DNA of 35,735 bases from Lachnospiraceae bacterium (GCA_022792335.1 JAAWAV010000009.1:1-35735), one strand, 5' to 3'. Positions 6,875 through 14,795 are shown, numbered from the stretch's first letter. Notes: a model not told the origin generated them from the letters alone. Made by a program: numbers and translations.

Positions 6875-8077
6875 TTAAACAGTTGCAGGTACGTCAGGGT
6901 TGTTATTTGCGAAGTTCTGAAGAATGACCAGGGGTTCATAAGAACTTCCGTTGGTGATCTTGATTCCTTTTTTCGCTGCGGACTCGGAAACAAAAAATTC
7001 ATCCGCAGTCAGGTCCTCATAACGAACCAGCTCAGGAGCCTGGCATTCAAACTTTCCGAAGGTTCCATGACCCTGGGAAATCACTGCACAGTAGCAGGCG
7101 GCATCTGTCAACACATAGCTCTGTCCGGGAAGAACCGTAACTTCTTTGGCAGCAACCCAGTCGTTGGCATAGGCAACCCACTTTTCAACAGCCGCGTCAG
7201 ATTCGGAACGAACCTTCGGAGCGCGGAAATAAGTTTCTTTGTAATCAGGACGGGTACTCTCTTCCCAGTCGATCTGATTGAAGATGGCCTCCAGATCGTC
7301 TTTCTCCTCCTCCGGAGCACAGTCTGTCAACATGTTGTGAGGGTTTACCTCGCCCATGGTAACATTCTCCATAATGGTATTGACATCACTGTTCCACTGA
7401 GGTTCGTAGGTCACCAGGGAAGCAGGCGCGTGGATAACTCCTGCAGGAGTATACCAGCCGGTACCAAGCTGGATTCGATAAGCTCTGGAAAGCTCCGTGA
7501 TCCGGGTGTCTTTTATATCATAGTTTTTCAGGCACTCCATAACCTCTTCCTTGGTGGTGGAGGGATCGAAACCGAAATAAGTCAGAGGAAACCTTCCCAA
7601 GTAAGAAGCATTGTACTGAGGCGGGAAATAATAAGCTTCGGGCTTTCCATGCATACCGATCTTATTGGCTTTCTCTTCCGTCAGGTGAAGATGATGGAAC
7701 AAGGGCTTGTCATAGTCATATAACTTGGCAAAGGTAGGCCATGTTCCGTACTTCTCCATCAGAGCGTCACCAATGAGATCCGCGCCCAGTTCTTCCACGA
7801 AATCTTTGAACAGTTCTTTTGCCTTGGAGGCCCGGTCTACAAGAACGTAGCTCATACCTTCCGTTTCACCGGTCTTGGGACCGTTTAAAGCCTTGGCCAA
7901 AGAACCAAGCCACCGCTCGCAGATGCCGCCGCGGTCCATACCCAGGGCGAAATAATCGTCGGGATGCAGTCTCAGCCTGCGACCAGGTTCGTTGAACCCA
8001 CGGGGAACCCAGGTGGGAGTAAGCTGAAGAACGCCCTCACCGTTTTCAAACACTTTGCGAATCGTTTCTTTTGACAA
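6875..8077 (-). CDS. Mannose-6-phosphate isomerase-like cupin sugar isomerase, TTG start
   Basis: The 400-residue protein resembles type I phosphomannose isomerases in its metal-site motifs: FHHLHL (His128/129/131), GKPEAYYF (Glu147) and PAGVIHAPAS (His216). It differs widely elsewhere, so the substrate may be another aldose/ketose such as lyxose or a tetrose. The start is a TTG at 8077: GGAGG (plus-strand 8086-8090) lies 8 nt upstream, whereas the first in-frame ATG, at 8161, lacks a site and lies beside the promoter -10 box. It is the first gene of the minus-strand operon with the epimerase-like protein, RpiB-like protein, DhaK and DhaL. Fold and metal site are well supported; the reaction is not. 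Confidence 0.75.
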   Translation of the reverse strand: MSKETIRKVFENGEGVLQLTPTWVPRGFNEPGRRLRLHPDDYFALGMDRGGICERWLGSLAKALNGPKTGETEGMSYVLVDRASKAKELFKDFVEELGADLIGDALMEKYGTWPTFAKLYDYDKPLFHHLHLTEEKANKIGMHGKPEAYYFPPQYNASYLGRFPLTYFGFDPSTTKEEVMECLKNYDIKDTRITELSRAYRIQLGTGWYTPAGVIHAPASLVTYEPQWNSDVNTIMENVTMGEVNPHNMLTDCAPEEEKDDLEAIFNQIDWEESTRPDYKETYFRAPKVRSESDAAVEKWVAYANDWVAAKEVTVLPGQSYVLTDAACYCAVISQGHGTFGKFECQAPELVRYEDLTADEFFVSESAAKKGIKITNGSSYEPLVILQNFANNNPDVPATV

Positions 8078-8170
8078 AACAGTACCCTCCTTATTAATAA
8101 AAATTTCACTGTAGACATCAAAAAACAGGCGGCTGTGCAATCTGCCGATAATGCAGAGCAACCTATCTAT

Positions 8171-8199
8171 AGATTACACGGTGGGTGGAAAAATGTCAA
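8171..8199 (-). promoter_or_regulatory. Promoter of the ketose-kinase operon
   Basis: On the minus strand a perfect TTGACA (plus 8194-8199) is separated by 17 nt from TAATCT (plus 8171-8176). Transcription would start near 8164 and give a leader of about 85 nt before the TTG start at 8077. An imperfect palindrome, TTTCACATGAAA, lies just upstream of the -35 box near 8215-8226 and could be an activator or repressor site. Confidence 0.55.
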
Positions 8200-8267
8200 G
8201 TTAGAACGGTCATTTTTCACATGAAATGGAGAGAAAAATTGTTGATAATTACTAATACAATTATATA

Positions 8268-8328
8268 TTGCATAAAATGAACTTTAGAGGTATGATATAA
8301 AATAAGAAACATTAGAGAGCCACGTGGC
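8268..8328 (+). promoter_or_regulatory. Promoter and perfect palindrome upstream of the secreted protein
   Basis: TTGCAT (8268-8273), 17 nt, TATGAT (8291-8296) is a plausible promoter; a second, overlapping candidate is TTGATA-N16-TATATT at 8242-8269. About 20 nt downstream of the -10 box lies a perfect 10-bp palindrome, GCCACGTGGC (8319-8328), in the leader. It may be an operator or a small hairpin. Confidence 0.45.
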
Positions 8329-8364
8329 ATAGGTAAGTAAAAAAGGTAGAAAGGTGGAAGCAAA

Positions 8365-8895
8365 ATGATAAGGTTATTGTTACTTGGGATCGCCAGTGCT
8401 TTGTCTGTGGGAGTAGGAGCAGCTGCTTTGCAGACAGAGGCAGATCAGCTGGAGACTCAGGTAATGGCTGTGGCGGAAGAAGGGACAGAGGAGCAGATTG
8501 TATCCCGTCCGGAGGCACCGGCGCCTACGGAAGCACCCGCAGAGACGCAGCCGGTCGTTCAACCGGAGGCACCAGCGCCTACGGAAGCGCCCACAGAGGC
8601 ACAGCCGGTCGTTCAGCCGGAGACCTCGGCGCCCACAGAGGCGCAGCCGGTCGTTCAGCCAGAGACACCGGCGCCTACGGAAGCACAGCCGGCACCGGAG
8701 ACTGAGGCGGCTCCTGAAGTTCAGGCCCCTTCTAACAATTGGGGAAGCGGCTACTGCACCGGTTATGTCGATGCAAATGGAGACGGCTATTGCGATTACT
8801 GCCACTATGAGCAGGCGCATGCCTGCCATGGCTATCAGGGCGGCCATCACGGGAGAGGCCCGGGACATCATGGACATGGAGGACATTGCTGGTAG
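8365..8895 (+). CDS. Secreted Pro/Glu/Thr-rich repeat protein with NGDG motif and His-rich tail
   Basis: I do not recognise a family for this 176-residue protein. An N-terminal signal peptide (residues 1 to about 21, hydrophobic LLLLGIASALSVGVGAAA) is followed by an acidic linker. Residues 48-122 carry four imperfect repeats of the type PEAPAPTEA...QPVVQ, a typical wall-spanning or unstructured spacer. The C-terminus has YVDANGDGYCDYC (134-146), a DxNxDG calcium-loop-like motif inside a Cys pair, and ends with a His/Gly-rich tail (151-176, about nine His) that probably binds metal. The start has AGGTGG 7 nt upstream. It forms a single-gene transcription unit between a promoter and a strong terminator. 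A role as a surface metal-binding or matrix protein is inference. Confidence 0.75.
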   Translation: MIRLLLLGIASALSVGVGAAALQTEADQLETQVMAVAEEGTEEQIVSRPEAPAPTEAPAETQPVVQPEAPAPTEAPTEAQPVVQPETSAPTEAQPVVQPETPAPTEAQPAPETEAAPEVQAPSNNWGSGYCTGYVDANGDGYCDYCHYEQAHACHGYQGGHHGRGPGHHGHGGHCW

Positions 8896-8906
8896 AACAG
8901 CGAAGA

Positions 8907-8940
8907 GGGGGAATCCGAGAGGATTCCCCCCTTAATTTTT
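8907..8940 (+). terminator. Intrinsic terminator after the secreted protein
   Basis: A perfect 10-bp stem GGGGGAATCC (8907-8916), GAGA loop, GGATTCCCCC (8921-8930) is followed by CTTAATTTTT. It ends the single-gene unit before the convergent GntR gene. Confidence 0.85.
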
Positions 8941-9005
8941 CCCCTATAAGATTCCGACGTCAAAAGCCGCCTACTGGTTGGCCGTCGGAAACCCTGTAAG
9001 AATTT

Positions 9006-9719
9006 TTATTCGTCTCTGGGAGGCTGTTTCATAATCCGCTCCATATCGATCAGAGAATTTTCCATATGTTCCGTCATAAGGCGAACACCGGTGGAAACGT
9101 CGCGGTTTAAAAAGGCGTCGATGAGTTTCCGGTGAGATACGATGGCCCGCTTAATATTTCCTTCAATGGTGAAGGTCTGAGCCCGATAATCAATCAGACA
9201 TTCAGAAATAATCTTTTCGATTTTTATCAGAAGCCCATTTCTGGTGATGGCGGCAATCCGGAGATGAAATTCCTGGTCGTAGAAAGCCATGCCGGCCTGT
9301 TTTTTTTCAGCAGCGTCCTGGATAAAGGAAGCCTGAATTTTTTCCAGGGCGGCAATTTCTTTTTCGGAAGCGCGCTCGATGGCCAGACGGATAGCCATGG
9401 TTTCGATAGCGGAACGGACTTCCATATAGTCTGACAGGGTCTGAGCGTTCTGTTTAAACCAGGCAACCACGTCGTTTTGCCTGTTTTCGTCGGGAAAGGA
9501 GATGAAATAGACTCCTTTTCCGCGGCGAACTTCTAAAATACCGAGCGCCTGCATCATCCGATAGGCTTCGCGGACGGTGGAACGACCGACGCCAAACATT
9601 TCACAGACTTCTTTTTCCGTGGGCATCTTGCTGTCAGAGGCCAGTCCCTGCTCTCGGATATATTCATTCAAATTGTTCATTACCTGTTCCACGATGGGAA
9701 TGCGTTCAATTGGTTTCAT
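9006..9719 (-). CDS. GntR-family regulator, FadR/FCD subfamily (candidate regulator of the local regulon)
   Basis: The 237-residue protein is a transcription factor that should respond to a small carboxylate. Residues 5-75 form a GntR winged helix (KMPTEKEVCEMFGVGRSTVREAYRMM... region) and residues 95-225 an FCD all-helical ligand domain. The metal-binding set of FCD proteins is visible: Asp148, His152, His196 and His218. The start at 9719 has AGGGGG 5-9 nt upstream; an earlier ATG at 9797 would add a non-conserved hydrophobic stretch. The gene is divergent from the Ldh_2 dehydrogenase. Copies of CATCAGACAAT or close variants lie in the shared intergenic region and on four other promoters nearby, so this protein is the best candidate for binding them (inference). 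Confidence 0.9.
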   Translation of the reverse strand: MKPIERIPIVEQVMNNLNEYIREQGLASDSKMPTEKEVCEMFGVGRSTVREAYRMMQALGILEVRRGKGVYFISFPDENRQNDVVAWFKQNAQTLSDYMEVRSAIETMAIRLAIERASEKEIAALEKIQASFIQDAAEKKQAGMAFYDQEFHLRIAAITRNGLLIKIEKIISECLIDYRAQTFTIEGNIKRAIVSHRKLIDAFLNRDVSTGVRLMTEHMENSLIDMERIMKQPPRDE

Positions 9720-9784
9720 AAAATCCCCCTGAGTAATTACTGATAAAACGGTCAGAAAAAAGTAATAATAAAAGATATACGAAA

Positions 9785-9844
9785 GTTGTCTGAACATTGC
9801 CTGTAAAAACCACTTGACAAGACATCAGACAATATGATTATATT
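9785..9844 (+). promoter_or_regulatory. Divergent control region with two operator-like sites
   Basis: TTGACA (9814-9819) and TATATT (9839-9844, 19-nt spacer; other A/T-rich -10 options overlap) form the dehydrogenase promoter. Between them lies an exact CATCAGACAAT at 9823-9833. A second, inverted, partial copy (GTTGTCTGAAC) is at 9785-9795 in the leader side of the regulator gene. The arrangement suits repression of the dehydrogenase and autoregulation. A CGTCAA/TTGACG dyad at 9872-9889 lies in the dehydrogenase leader. Confidence 0.6.
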
Positions 9845-9931
9845 ATATCAGGCATATGAATATGTGTCAACCGTCAACAAATTTTGACGAAACTTGAAGA
9901 TCAATGATTATGCAAAAGGGAGGAAGGTATC

Positions 9932-11020
9932 ATGGAAGGATATCGCTATTTAAGTTTTGAAAAGATGGATGCATTCTGCCAGAAAGTTTTCCAGAATCTT
10001 GGCATGTCAGAAAAAGACAGCGCCACCATTGCGGAAGTACTTTTGGAGAGCGACCTGATGGGAATCGAATCTCATGGACTTCAGCGTCTTATTATGTACT
10101 ACGGGGGGATACAGGTAGGACGGATCAATCCGAAGGCGCAGATAAAAGTGACCCGCGAGACGCCGGTTTCCGCCCTGATTGACGGGGACGACGGATTTGG
10201 ACATGTGGCCGGGAAAATGGCCATGCAGATGGCCATTGACAAAGCGAAAAAATCTGGCATCGGCCTTGTACTGGTAAATAATTCCACACATTATGGGATT
10301 GCCGGGTATTATTCCATGATGGCCGCAAAACAGGGAGTTCTTGGAATGTCAATGACCAATACGGAAGCTCTGGTAGTTCCCACGTTTGGAAAAACTCCGA
10401 TGGTTGGAACAAACCCCATCGCTGTGACCATGCCGGCAGAGCCGTACCCCTTCCATGTGGATATGGCGACCAGCGTCGTACCGGCAGGGAAAATGGAAGT
10501 TTACAACAAAAAAGGCCTTTCCGTTCCAGAGGGATGGATTGTAAACAGCGAGGGAGAGGTGACTACGAACCCTGGCGAATTTATCGAAATCAGAAAGAAC
10601 AAGACAGACGGCGGTCTCCTTCCACTGGGAGGAGAGGGCGAGCTGCACAGCGGCCATAAGGGCTATGCTCTGGGAGTGATCGTGGAACTTCTCACAGCAG
10701 TCTTAAGCGGCGGACATACCAGCAATCATGTGCGGGCTGTTCCGACCATCGAAAAGTGCTGCCATATGTTCTTGGCGATCAATTATGAGATATTCGGGGA
10801 AAGAGAAGAGATCGAACGGGGCATGAGCACTTACATGGAAGAGTTGCGTGCTTCCAACAAGGCGGCAGGCCATGACCGTATCTATACACACGGCGAAAAA
10901 GAACTGAGCAATTATGAAAATGTCCGAAAAAACGGCGTCAAGGTCAATCAGAAAACCTATGAGGAACTGGTGGACATCTGCAAGAAGATCGGTGCAGATG
11001 AAGCATATTATTTCGGATAG
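9932..11020 (+). CDS. Ldh_2-family NAD(P)-dependent 2-hydroxyacid dehydrogenase (malate/lactate/diketogulonate type)
   Basis: The 362-residue protein belongs to the Ldh_2 (YlbC/ComC/YiaK) family, which oxidises 2-hydroxy acids such as malate, lactate, sulfolactate or ureidoglycolate, or reduces diketo acids, with NAD(P). Hallmarks are ESHGLQR (46-52, catalytic His48), GHVAGKMAM (90-98), NSTHYGIAGYY (117-127), TPMVGTNPIA (155-164) and VDMATS (176-181). Length is typical. The start at 9932 has GGGAGG about 6 nt upstream. It stands alone, divergent from the FCD regulator and convergent with the malic enzyme. Its substrate is not readable; the neighbouring racemase, malic enzyme and lyase point to a small hydroxy acid. 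Confidence 0.9.
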   Translation: MEGYRYLSFEKMDAFCQKVFQNLGMSEKDSATIAEVLLESDLMGIESHGLQRLIMYYGGIQVGRINPKAQIKVTRETPVSALIDGDDGFGHVAGKMAMQMAIDKAKKSGIGLVLVNNSTHYGIAGYYSMMAAKQGVLGMSMTNTEALVVPTFGKTPMVGTNPIAVTMPAEPYPFHVDMATSVVPAGKMEVYNKKGLSVPEGWIVNSEGEVTTNPGEFIEIRKNKTDGGLLPLGGEGELHSGHKGYALGVIVELLTAVLSGGHTSNHVRAVPTIEKCCHMFLAINYEIFGEREEIERGMSTYMEELRASNKAAGHDRIYTHGEKELSNYENVRKNGVKVNQKTYEELVDICKKIGADEAYYFG

Positions 11021-11070
11021 AACAACCATGAGTGACAAGAAATAACAAGAGAAGATAAAAATCGGTAGAA

Positions 11071-11119
11071 AAACGTCCCCCCTGTGTCAGTGAAACCCAT
11101 GGACACAGGAGGGACGTTT
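11071..11119. terminator. Bidirectional terminator between dehydrogenase and malic enzyme
   Basis: AAACGTCCC and CTGTGTC (11071-11088) pair with GACACAG and GGGACGTTT (11102-11119), with a 2-nt internal mismatch. Read on the minus strand the stem is followed by a T-run (GTTTTTCTA), good for the malic enzyme; on the plus strand the T-run is weak. Confidence 0.7.
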
Positions 11120-11227
11120 GGTTTATGGAGTACTGCTTTTGGTATTGCTTTTGCAAATGGCAGTTTTGCAAAACTAAGGAAAGAAAAACATAAAAAATCA
11201 AGAAGAAAATCAGAAAACGGGAGACGC

Positions 11228-12403
11228 TCAGATTCTGGCGACCCCAGTCTCTCTTGCGGCCTTCGCCACGGCAGCGGCCACCGTTTTTCCGACTCTGGGG
11301 TCAAAGGCTTTGGGAATAATATAGTCCGTTGATAACTCTTCGTCGGAAATCAGACCGGCCAGCGCATAGGCGGCAGCCAATTTCATCTGGTCATTGATGT
11401 CTCTGGCCCGTACATCGAAAGCGCCGCGGAATACTCCGGGGAAAGCCAGAACGTTGTTAATCTGGTTGGGATAATCGCTTCTCCCAGTAGATATAACCTT
11501 TGCGCCGCCGGCTTTCGCATCATCCGGAAAAATTTCCGGAGTCGGATTCGCACAGGCAAAGACGATGGCGTCTTTTTTCATGGTTTTTACCATTTCCGTT
11601 GTGACCATACCGGGGGCGCTGACTCCGATGAATACATCTGCTCCGACCAGTAGATCAGCCAGACTTCCAGCGTTCTTTTCCGCATTTGTCACCTTGGCCA
11701 TCTCATCCTTAATGGCGTTCATGCCCTCTTTCCGGCCTTCGTAGATGGCGCCGTGGCGGTCGCAGAGGGTGATATCTTTGATACCGTCTTTTAAGAGCAG
11801 ACGGGCGATGGAAATAGCGGCGGCGCCGGCGCCGCTCATCACGACCTTGACATCCTCTTTCTTTTTACCCACAACCTTTAGGGCGTTGGTCAGCCCTGCC
11901 AGAGTGATGATGGCCGTTCCGTGCTGATCGTCGTGGAAAATCGGGATATCGCAAGTTTCTTTTAATTTCTTTTCAATTTCGAAGCAGCGGGGAGCGGAAA
12001 TATCTTCCAGGTTTACTCCGCCAAAAGAACCGGAAATCATAGAAATCGTATGGACAATCTCGTCCACGTCCTTGCTTTTGATACAGAGGGGGAAGGCGTC
12101 CACATCGCCGAAGGCTTTAAAGAGTACACATTTCCCCTCCATAACCGGCATACCGGCCTCCGGACCAATGTCGCCGAGTCCCAGTACAGCCGTTCCGTCT
12201 GTCACGACTAGACACATATTGTGACGCCGGGTCAGCTCGTAGCTTTTTTCCACGTCCTTTTGAATCGCGAGACAGGGTTCGGCGACGCCGGGAGTGTAGG
12301 CGAGAGACAGATCGTCCTTTGTCTCGACAGGCACAGTAGCGACCACTTCAATTTTTCCCTTCCATTCGCCGTGAAGGCGCAGGGATTCTTTTGCATAATC
12401 CAT
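11228..12403 (-). CDS. NAD(P)-dependent malic enzyme, short bacterial form
   Basis: The 391-residue enzyme decarboxylates malate to pyruvate. It shows YTPGVAEPC (36-44, catalytic Tyr36), MEGKCVLFKAF (catalytic Lys91), FHDDQHGTA (metal-binding Asp pair) and a Rossmann GAGAAAISIA. It lacks the phosphotransacetylase domain found in long MaeB proteins. The start at 12403 follows GGAGG (plus 12411-12415) with a 7-nt spacer. Its promoter is strong and carries an exact CATCAGACAAT right at the start site, so it is under the same control as the neighbouring dehydrogenase and lyase operon. In context it would link a C4 acid made in the pathway to pyruvate. Confidence 0.93.
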   Translation of the reverse strand: MDYAKESLRLHGEWKGKIEVVATVPVETKDDLSLAYTPGVAEPCLAIQKDVEKSYELTRRHNMCLVVTDGTAVLGLGDIGPEAGMPVMEGKCVLFKAFGDVDAFPLCIKSKDVDEIVHTISMISGSFGGVNLEDISAPRCFEIEKKLKETCDIPIFHDDQHGTAIITLAGLTNALKVVGKKKEDVKVVMSGAGAAAISIARLLLKDGIKDITLCDRHGAIYEGRKEGMNAIKDEMAKVTNAEKNAGSLADLLVGADVFIGVSAPGMVTTEMVKTMKKDAIVFACANPTPEIFPDDAKAGGAKVISTGRSDYPNQINNVLAFPGVFRGAFDVRARDINDQMKLAAAYALAGLISDEELSTDYIIPKAFDPRVGKTVAAAVAKAARETGVARI

Positions 12404-12436
12404 AAGAGATCCTCCTTGAAATAAAGCCGACATCAT

Positions 12437-12479
12437 ATTGTCTGATGACTATCATAAAAGATGAAATGGATTTTGTCAA
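12437..12479 (-). promoter_or_regulatory. Malic enzyme promoter with exact CATCAGACAAT operator
   Basis: On the minus strand: TTGACA (plus 12474-12479), 17 nt, TATGAT (plus 12451-12456), then CATCAGACAAT (plus 12437-12447) three bases downstream, covering the start site. A further TGATG half-site gives the symmetry CATCA-N7-TGATG. This is a strong repressible promoter by layout. Confidence 0.75.
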
Positions 12480-12497
12480 CCGGAAATATTTTGAGTC

Positions 12498-12562
12498 TTG
12501 ACGAGAAGGAAAAGGTCCGTTATACTGAACAAAAACAGATGTCAGACAACATGATGTCATAG
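12498..12562 (+). promoter_or_regulatory. Promoter of the LarA-like gene with variant operator
   Basis: TTGACG (12498-12503), 17 nt, TATACT (12521-12526). The variant TGTCAGACAAC lies at 12540-12550, just past the expected start site, followed by TGATGTCAT. It keeps the central TCAGACAA of the exact copies and the right-hand TGATG half-site. Confidence 0.65.
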
Positions 12563-12577
12563 AGAAGGGATGGAAGT

Positions 12578-13861
12578 ATGAATATTTTTGAAACCTTGTT
12601 TGAAGAAGTGGAAGTACCGGAACTGATACCGGTCAGGTTCCGCCTTCCGGTGGGAAGAATCCGCAGGGAGGATATCCGCCCGGCTATTGAACGGAGTCTG
12701 GCAGAGCGGGATCTTCTGAAACGGATTTGTCCGGGCTGGAGGGTAGCTGTGGCAGTGGGAAGCAGAGAGATTCCACATATGGATGAGATCGCCCGCTCAG
12801 TGGTAGAACTTATCAAAAGACAGGGAGCAGAACCGTTTATTTTTCCGGCCATGGGAAGCCATGGAGGGGCGACTGCAGAGGGGCAGAAGGAACTTCTGAA
12901 AGGGTTCGGTATCACAGAAGAAACCATGGGAGTGCCCATCATAAGTTCCATGGAAACGGTTCGGATTTCCACGACACCGGGCGGCCTTCCGGTGCATATT
13001 GACAAAAATGCCAGTGAGGCGGACTGTATCATTCCCCTTGGCAGAGTCAAACCGCATGCAGATTTCAGAGGCAAGATTGAGAGCGGCCTGATGAAGATGC
13101 TGACCATTGGCTGCGGAAAGCAGTACGGCGCCAATCTCTGCCATTCTCTTGGTATGGAGCATATGTCCGAAAATGTAACGGCTGTGGCGAAGGAGATTAT
13201 CCGCCACAAGAAGATTCCTTTCGGTATTTCGATTATGGAGGACGCTCTTCATACCCTGTACAAACTGACTGCCGTTCCCGGAGAAAGGATTGAGGAAGAA
13301 GAGCCGGCGCTTTTAGTAGAAGCCAAAAGCATGATTCCGGGAATCCCCTTTGAAAAGGTGGACGTACTGATACTGGAAGAAATTGGAAAAGACTGCAGCG
13401 GCGCAGGGATGGATCCCAATGTGACAGGGCGCTCCCAGTCTCTTGGAATTTGGAAACCCTTTATTGAGCGAATTGCCATTTTGAACCTTTCGGAAAAGTC
13501 CCATCACAACGGCGCCGGCGTAGGCGGGGGGGATGTGACCACAAAAAGATTTCTGGATAAGATGAATTTTGATATCACCTACCCCAATGGAATTACCAGC
13601 CATGATTTACAGGGCATCAAGATTCCGGCGGTGATGCCAAACGACAGGACCGCCATTAAGATGGCGCTTGAGACCTGTATCCACGCGGACTGCCGGGAAG
13701 GATATCGGATGGTATGGATGAAGAATACGCTTCATTTGGATTCCTTTTCGATTTCCCCCGCCCTTTTGAAAGAGGCAGAGCAGAATCCGGATATTGAGAT
13801 AATCGGTGAGAGACGGAAGATTGAATTTGATGAGAACGGGAATATACCGGGGATTTTGTGA
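12578..13861 (+). CDS. LarA-like (DUF2088) nickel-pincer hydroxyacid racemase/epimerase homologue
   Basis: The 427-residue protein belongs to the lactate-racemase family LarA/DUF2088, whose characterised members racemise lactate, malate or other 2-hydroxy acids or epimerise gluconate with a nickel-pincer nucleotide. Candidate equivalents of the key residues are His95 (GSHGGATAEGQ), His160 (RVKPHADFRG), Lys181 (LTIGCGKQYGAN; the cofactor-linked Lys) and His189 (NLCHS). The loop GSHGG replaces the GTHRP of true LarA, which marks a divergent subgroup with another substrate. No larB, larC or larE cofactor genes are in the window. It is divergent from the malic enzyme, and both promoters carry the shared operator. 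Terminator at 13933-13965. Confidence 0.82.
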   Translation: MNIFETLFEEVEVPELIPVRFRLPVGRIRREDIRPAIERSLAERDLLKRICPGWRVAVAVGSREIPHMDEIARSVVELIKRQGAEPFIFPAMGSHGGATAEGQKELLKGFGITEETMGVPIISSMETVRISTTPGGLPVHIDKNASEADCIIPLGRVKPHADFRGKIESGLMKMLTIGCGKQYGANLCHSLGMEHMSENVTAVAKEIIRHKKIPFGISIMEDALHTLYKLTAVPGERIEEEEPALLVEAKSMIPGIPFEKVDVLILEEIGKDCSGAGMDPNVTGRSQSLGIWKPFIERIAILNLSEKSHHNGAGVGGGDVTTKRFLDKMNFDITYPNGITSHDLQGIKIPAVMPNDRTAIKMALETCIHADCREGYRMVWMKNTLHLDSFSISPALLKEAEQNPDIEIIGERRKIEFDENGNIPGIL

Positions 13862-13932
13862 AATTCCCAGAAGGTGAGGAGAAATAGAAAACAGGCTTTC
13901 CCATAAGACCATGCCAATCAGTAAAGACAGAG

Positions 13933-13965
13933 AAAAAGAGTGAGTACAGGGTACCCACTCTTTTT
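13933..13965. terminator. Symmetrical bidirectional terminator
   Basis: The 10-bp stem GAGTGAGTAC (13938-13947) and GTACCCACTC (13951-13960), with one mismatch, is flanked by AAAAA on the left and TTTTT on the right, so it works in both directions for the convergent LarA-like and SDR genes. Confidence 0.85.
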
Positions 13966-14001
13966 CCATAGGAGTCCGGCGCCGGAGTCTACTGAAAAGA
14001 G

Positions 14002-14772
14002 TTATTCCCAGGAGTATCTGGGATTCTGGACGCAGAATTTTCCTCCGGTGATTTCGATATTTACGCCATTGATATATTCCGCCCGGTCAGAGGCCAGAAA
14101 AACAAGGGCGTTGGCGATATCGGAAGGAGTTCCGAGACGGGGAAGCGGGATGTTATCCTGCTGCTTGGTTTCTACCATCCAGTTATCCACTTTTGCCATG
14201 GGAGTTTCAATGACGCCGGGAATATAAGTGAGAACCCGGATACCCGTGGAAGCAAGTTCACCTGCAAAAGAACGGGTCAGACTGCATACGCCGGCCTTTG
14301 CGGCTCCGTAAGGGCCGGATCCGGCGGCGGGGAAAAAGGATTGGAAAGAGCCGGCATTTAGGATGACTCCGCCACGACCTTTCATGCGGCTGGCGGCCGC
14401 TTTGCAGCCATAAAACACAGAGGTGAGATTGGTGTCGATCAATTGACGCCACTCCTTCGCTTCGATATTCATCATACCTTTGTGAACCGGCATTCCGGCG
14501 TTATTGATCCAGACGTCGATGGTCCCAAACCGCTCCACTACGGCGTCGGCGAAGGCCTCTACTTGGGACGGGTCAGTGACATCGGCTGTCATGCAAAACA
14601 CAGGATACCCTTTCTCTTCCAGCTTTTTTTCCGCTTCTTTCAGAACAGACTGCCTGCGACCACAGAGAGCCAGAGAGCAGCCTTCTGCTCCGAACAAAGC
14701 AGCAGTTTCAAAACCCATTCCAGTGGCGCCTCCCGTAATAACGACGGTTTTACCGCTCAGATTCAGATTCAT
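14002..14772 (-). CDS. Short-chain dehydrogenase/reductase (SDR)
   Basis: The 256-residue classical SDR oxidises or reduces a hydroxyl/keto group with NAD(P). It has the cofactor motif TGGATGMG (13-20), NNAG (90-93) and the catalytic set Ser142, Tyr155 and Lys159 (YGAAK). A C-terminal GGKFCVQNPR replaces the usual short end. SDRs of this type serve sugar-acid routes, for example gluconate 5-dehydrogenase or 2-keto-3-deoxy-acid 4-dehydrogenase. The start at 14772 has GGAGG (plus 14780-14784) 7 nt upstream. It is the only gene of its unit, divergent from the lyase/transporter operon, and its promoter contains a variant of the shared operator on the -35 box. Confidence 0.9.
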   Translation of the reverse strand: MNLNLSGKTVVITGGATGMGFETAALFGAEGCSLALCGRRQSVLKEAEKKLEEKGYPVFCMTADVTDPSQVEAFADAVVERFGTIDVWINNAGMPVHKGMMNIEAKEWRQLIDTNLTSVFYGCKAAASRMKGRGGVILNAGSFQSFFPAAGSGPYGAAKAGVCSLTRSFAGELASTGIRVLTYIPGVIETPMAKVDNWMVETKQQDNIPLPRLGTPSDIANALVFLASDRAEYINGVNIEITGGKFCVQNPRYSWE

Positions 14773-14795
14773 AAGAGTTCCTCCTTTTTTGCAAT

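Noticed and set aside
8500..8720. Repetitive DNA that could look like a CRISPR or tandem-repeat array
   Set aside because: The repeats stay in frame and encode the Pro/Glu/Thr-rich spacer of the secreted protein; there are no unique spacers.
12520..13209. Minus-strand open frame of 229 codons inside the LarA-like gene
   Set aside because: Ser/Pro/Arg-rich shadow without a start context; it would run through the divergent promoters.
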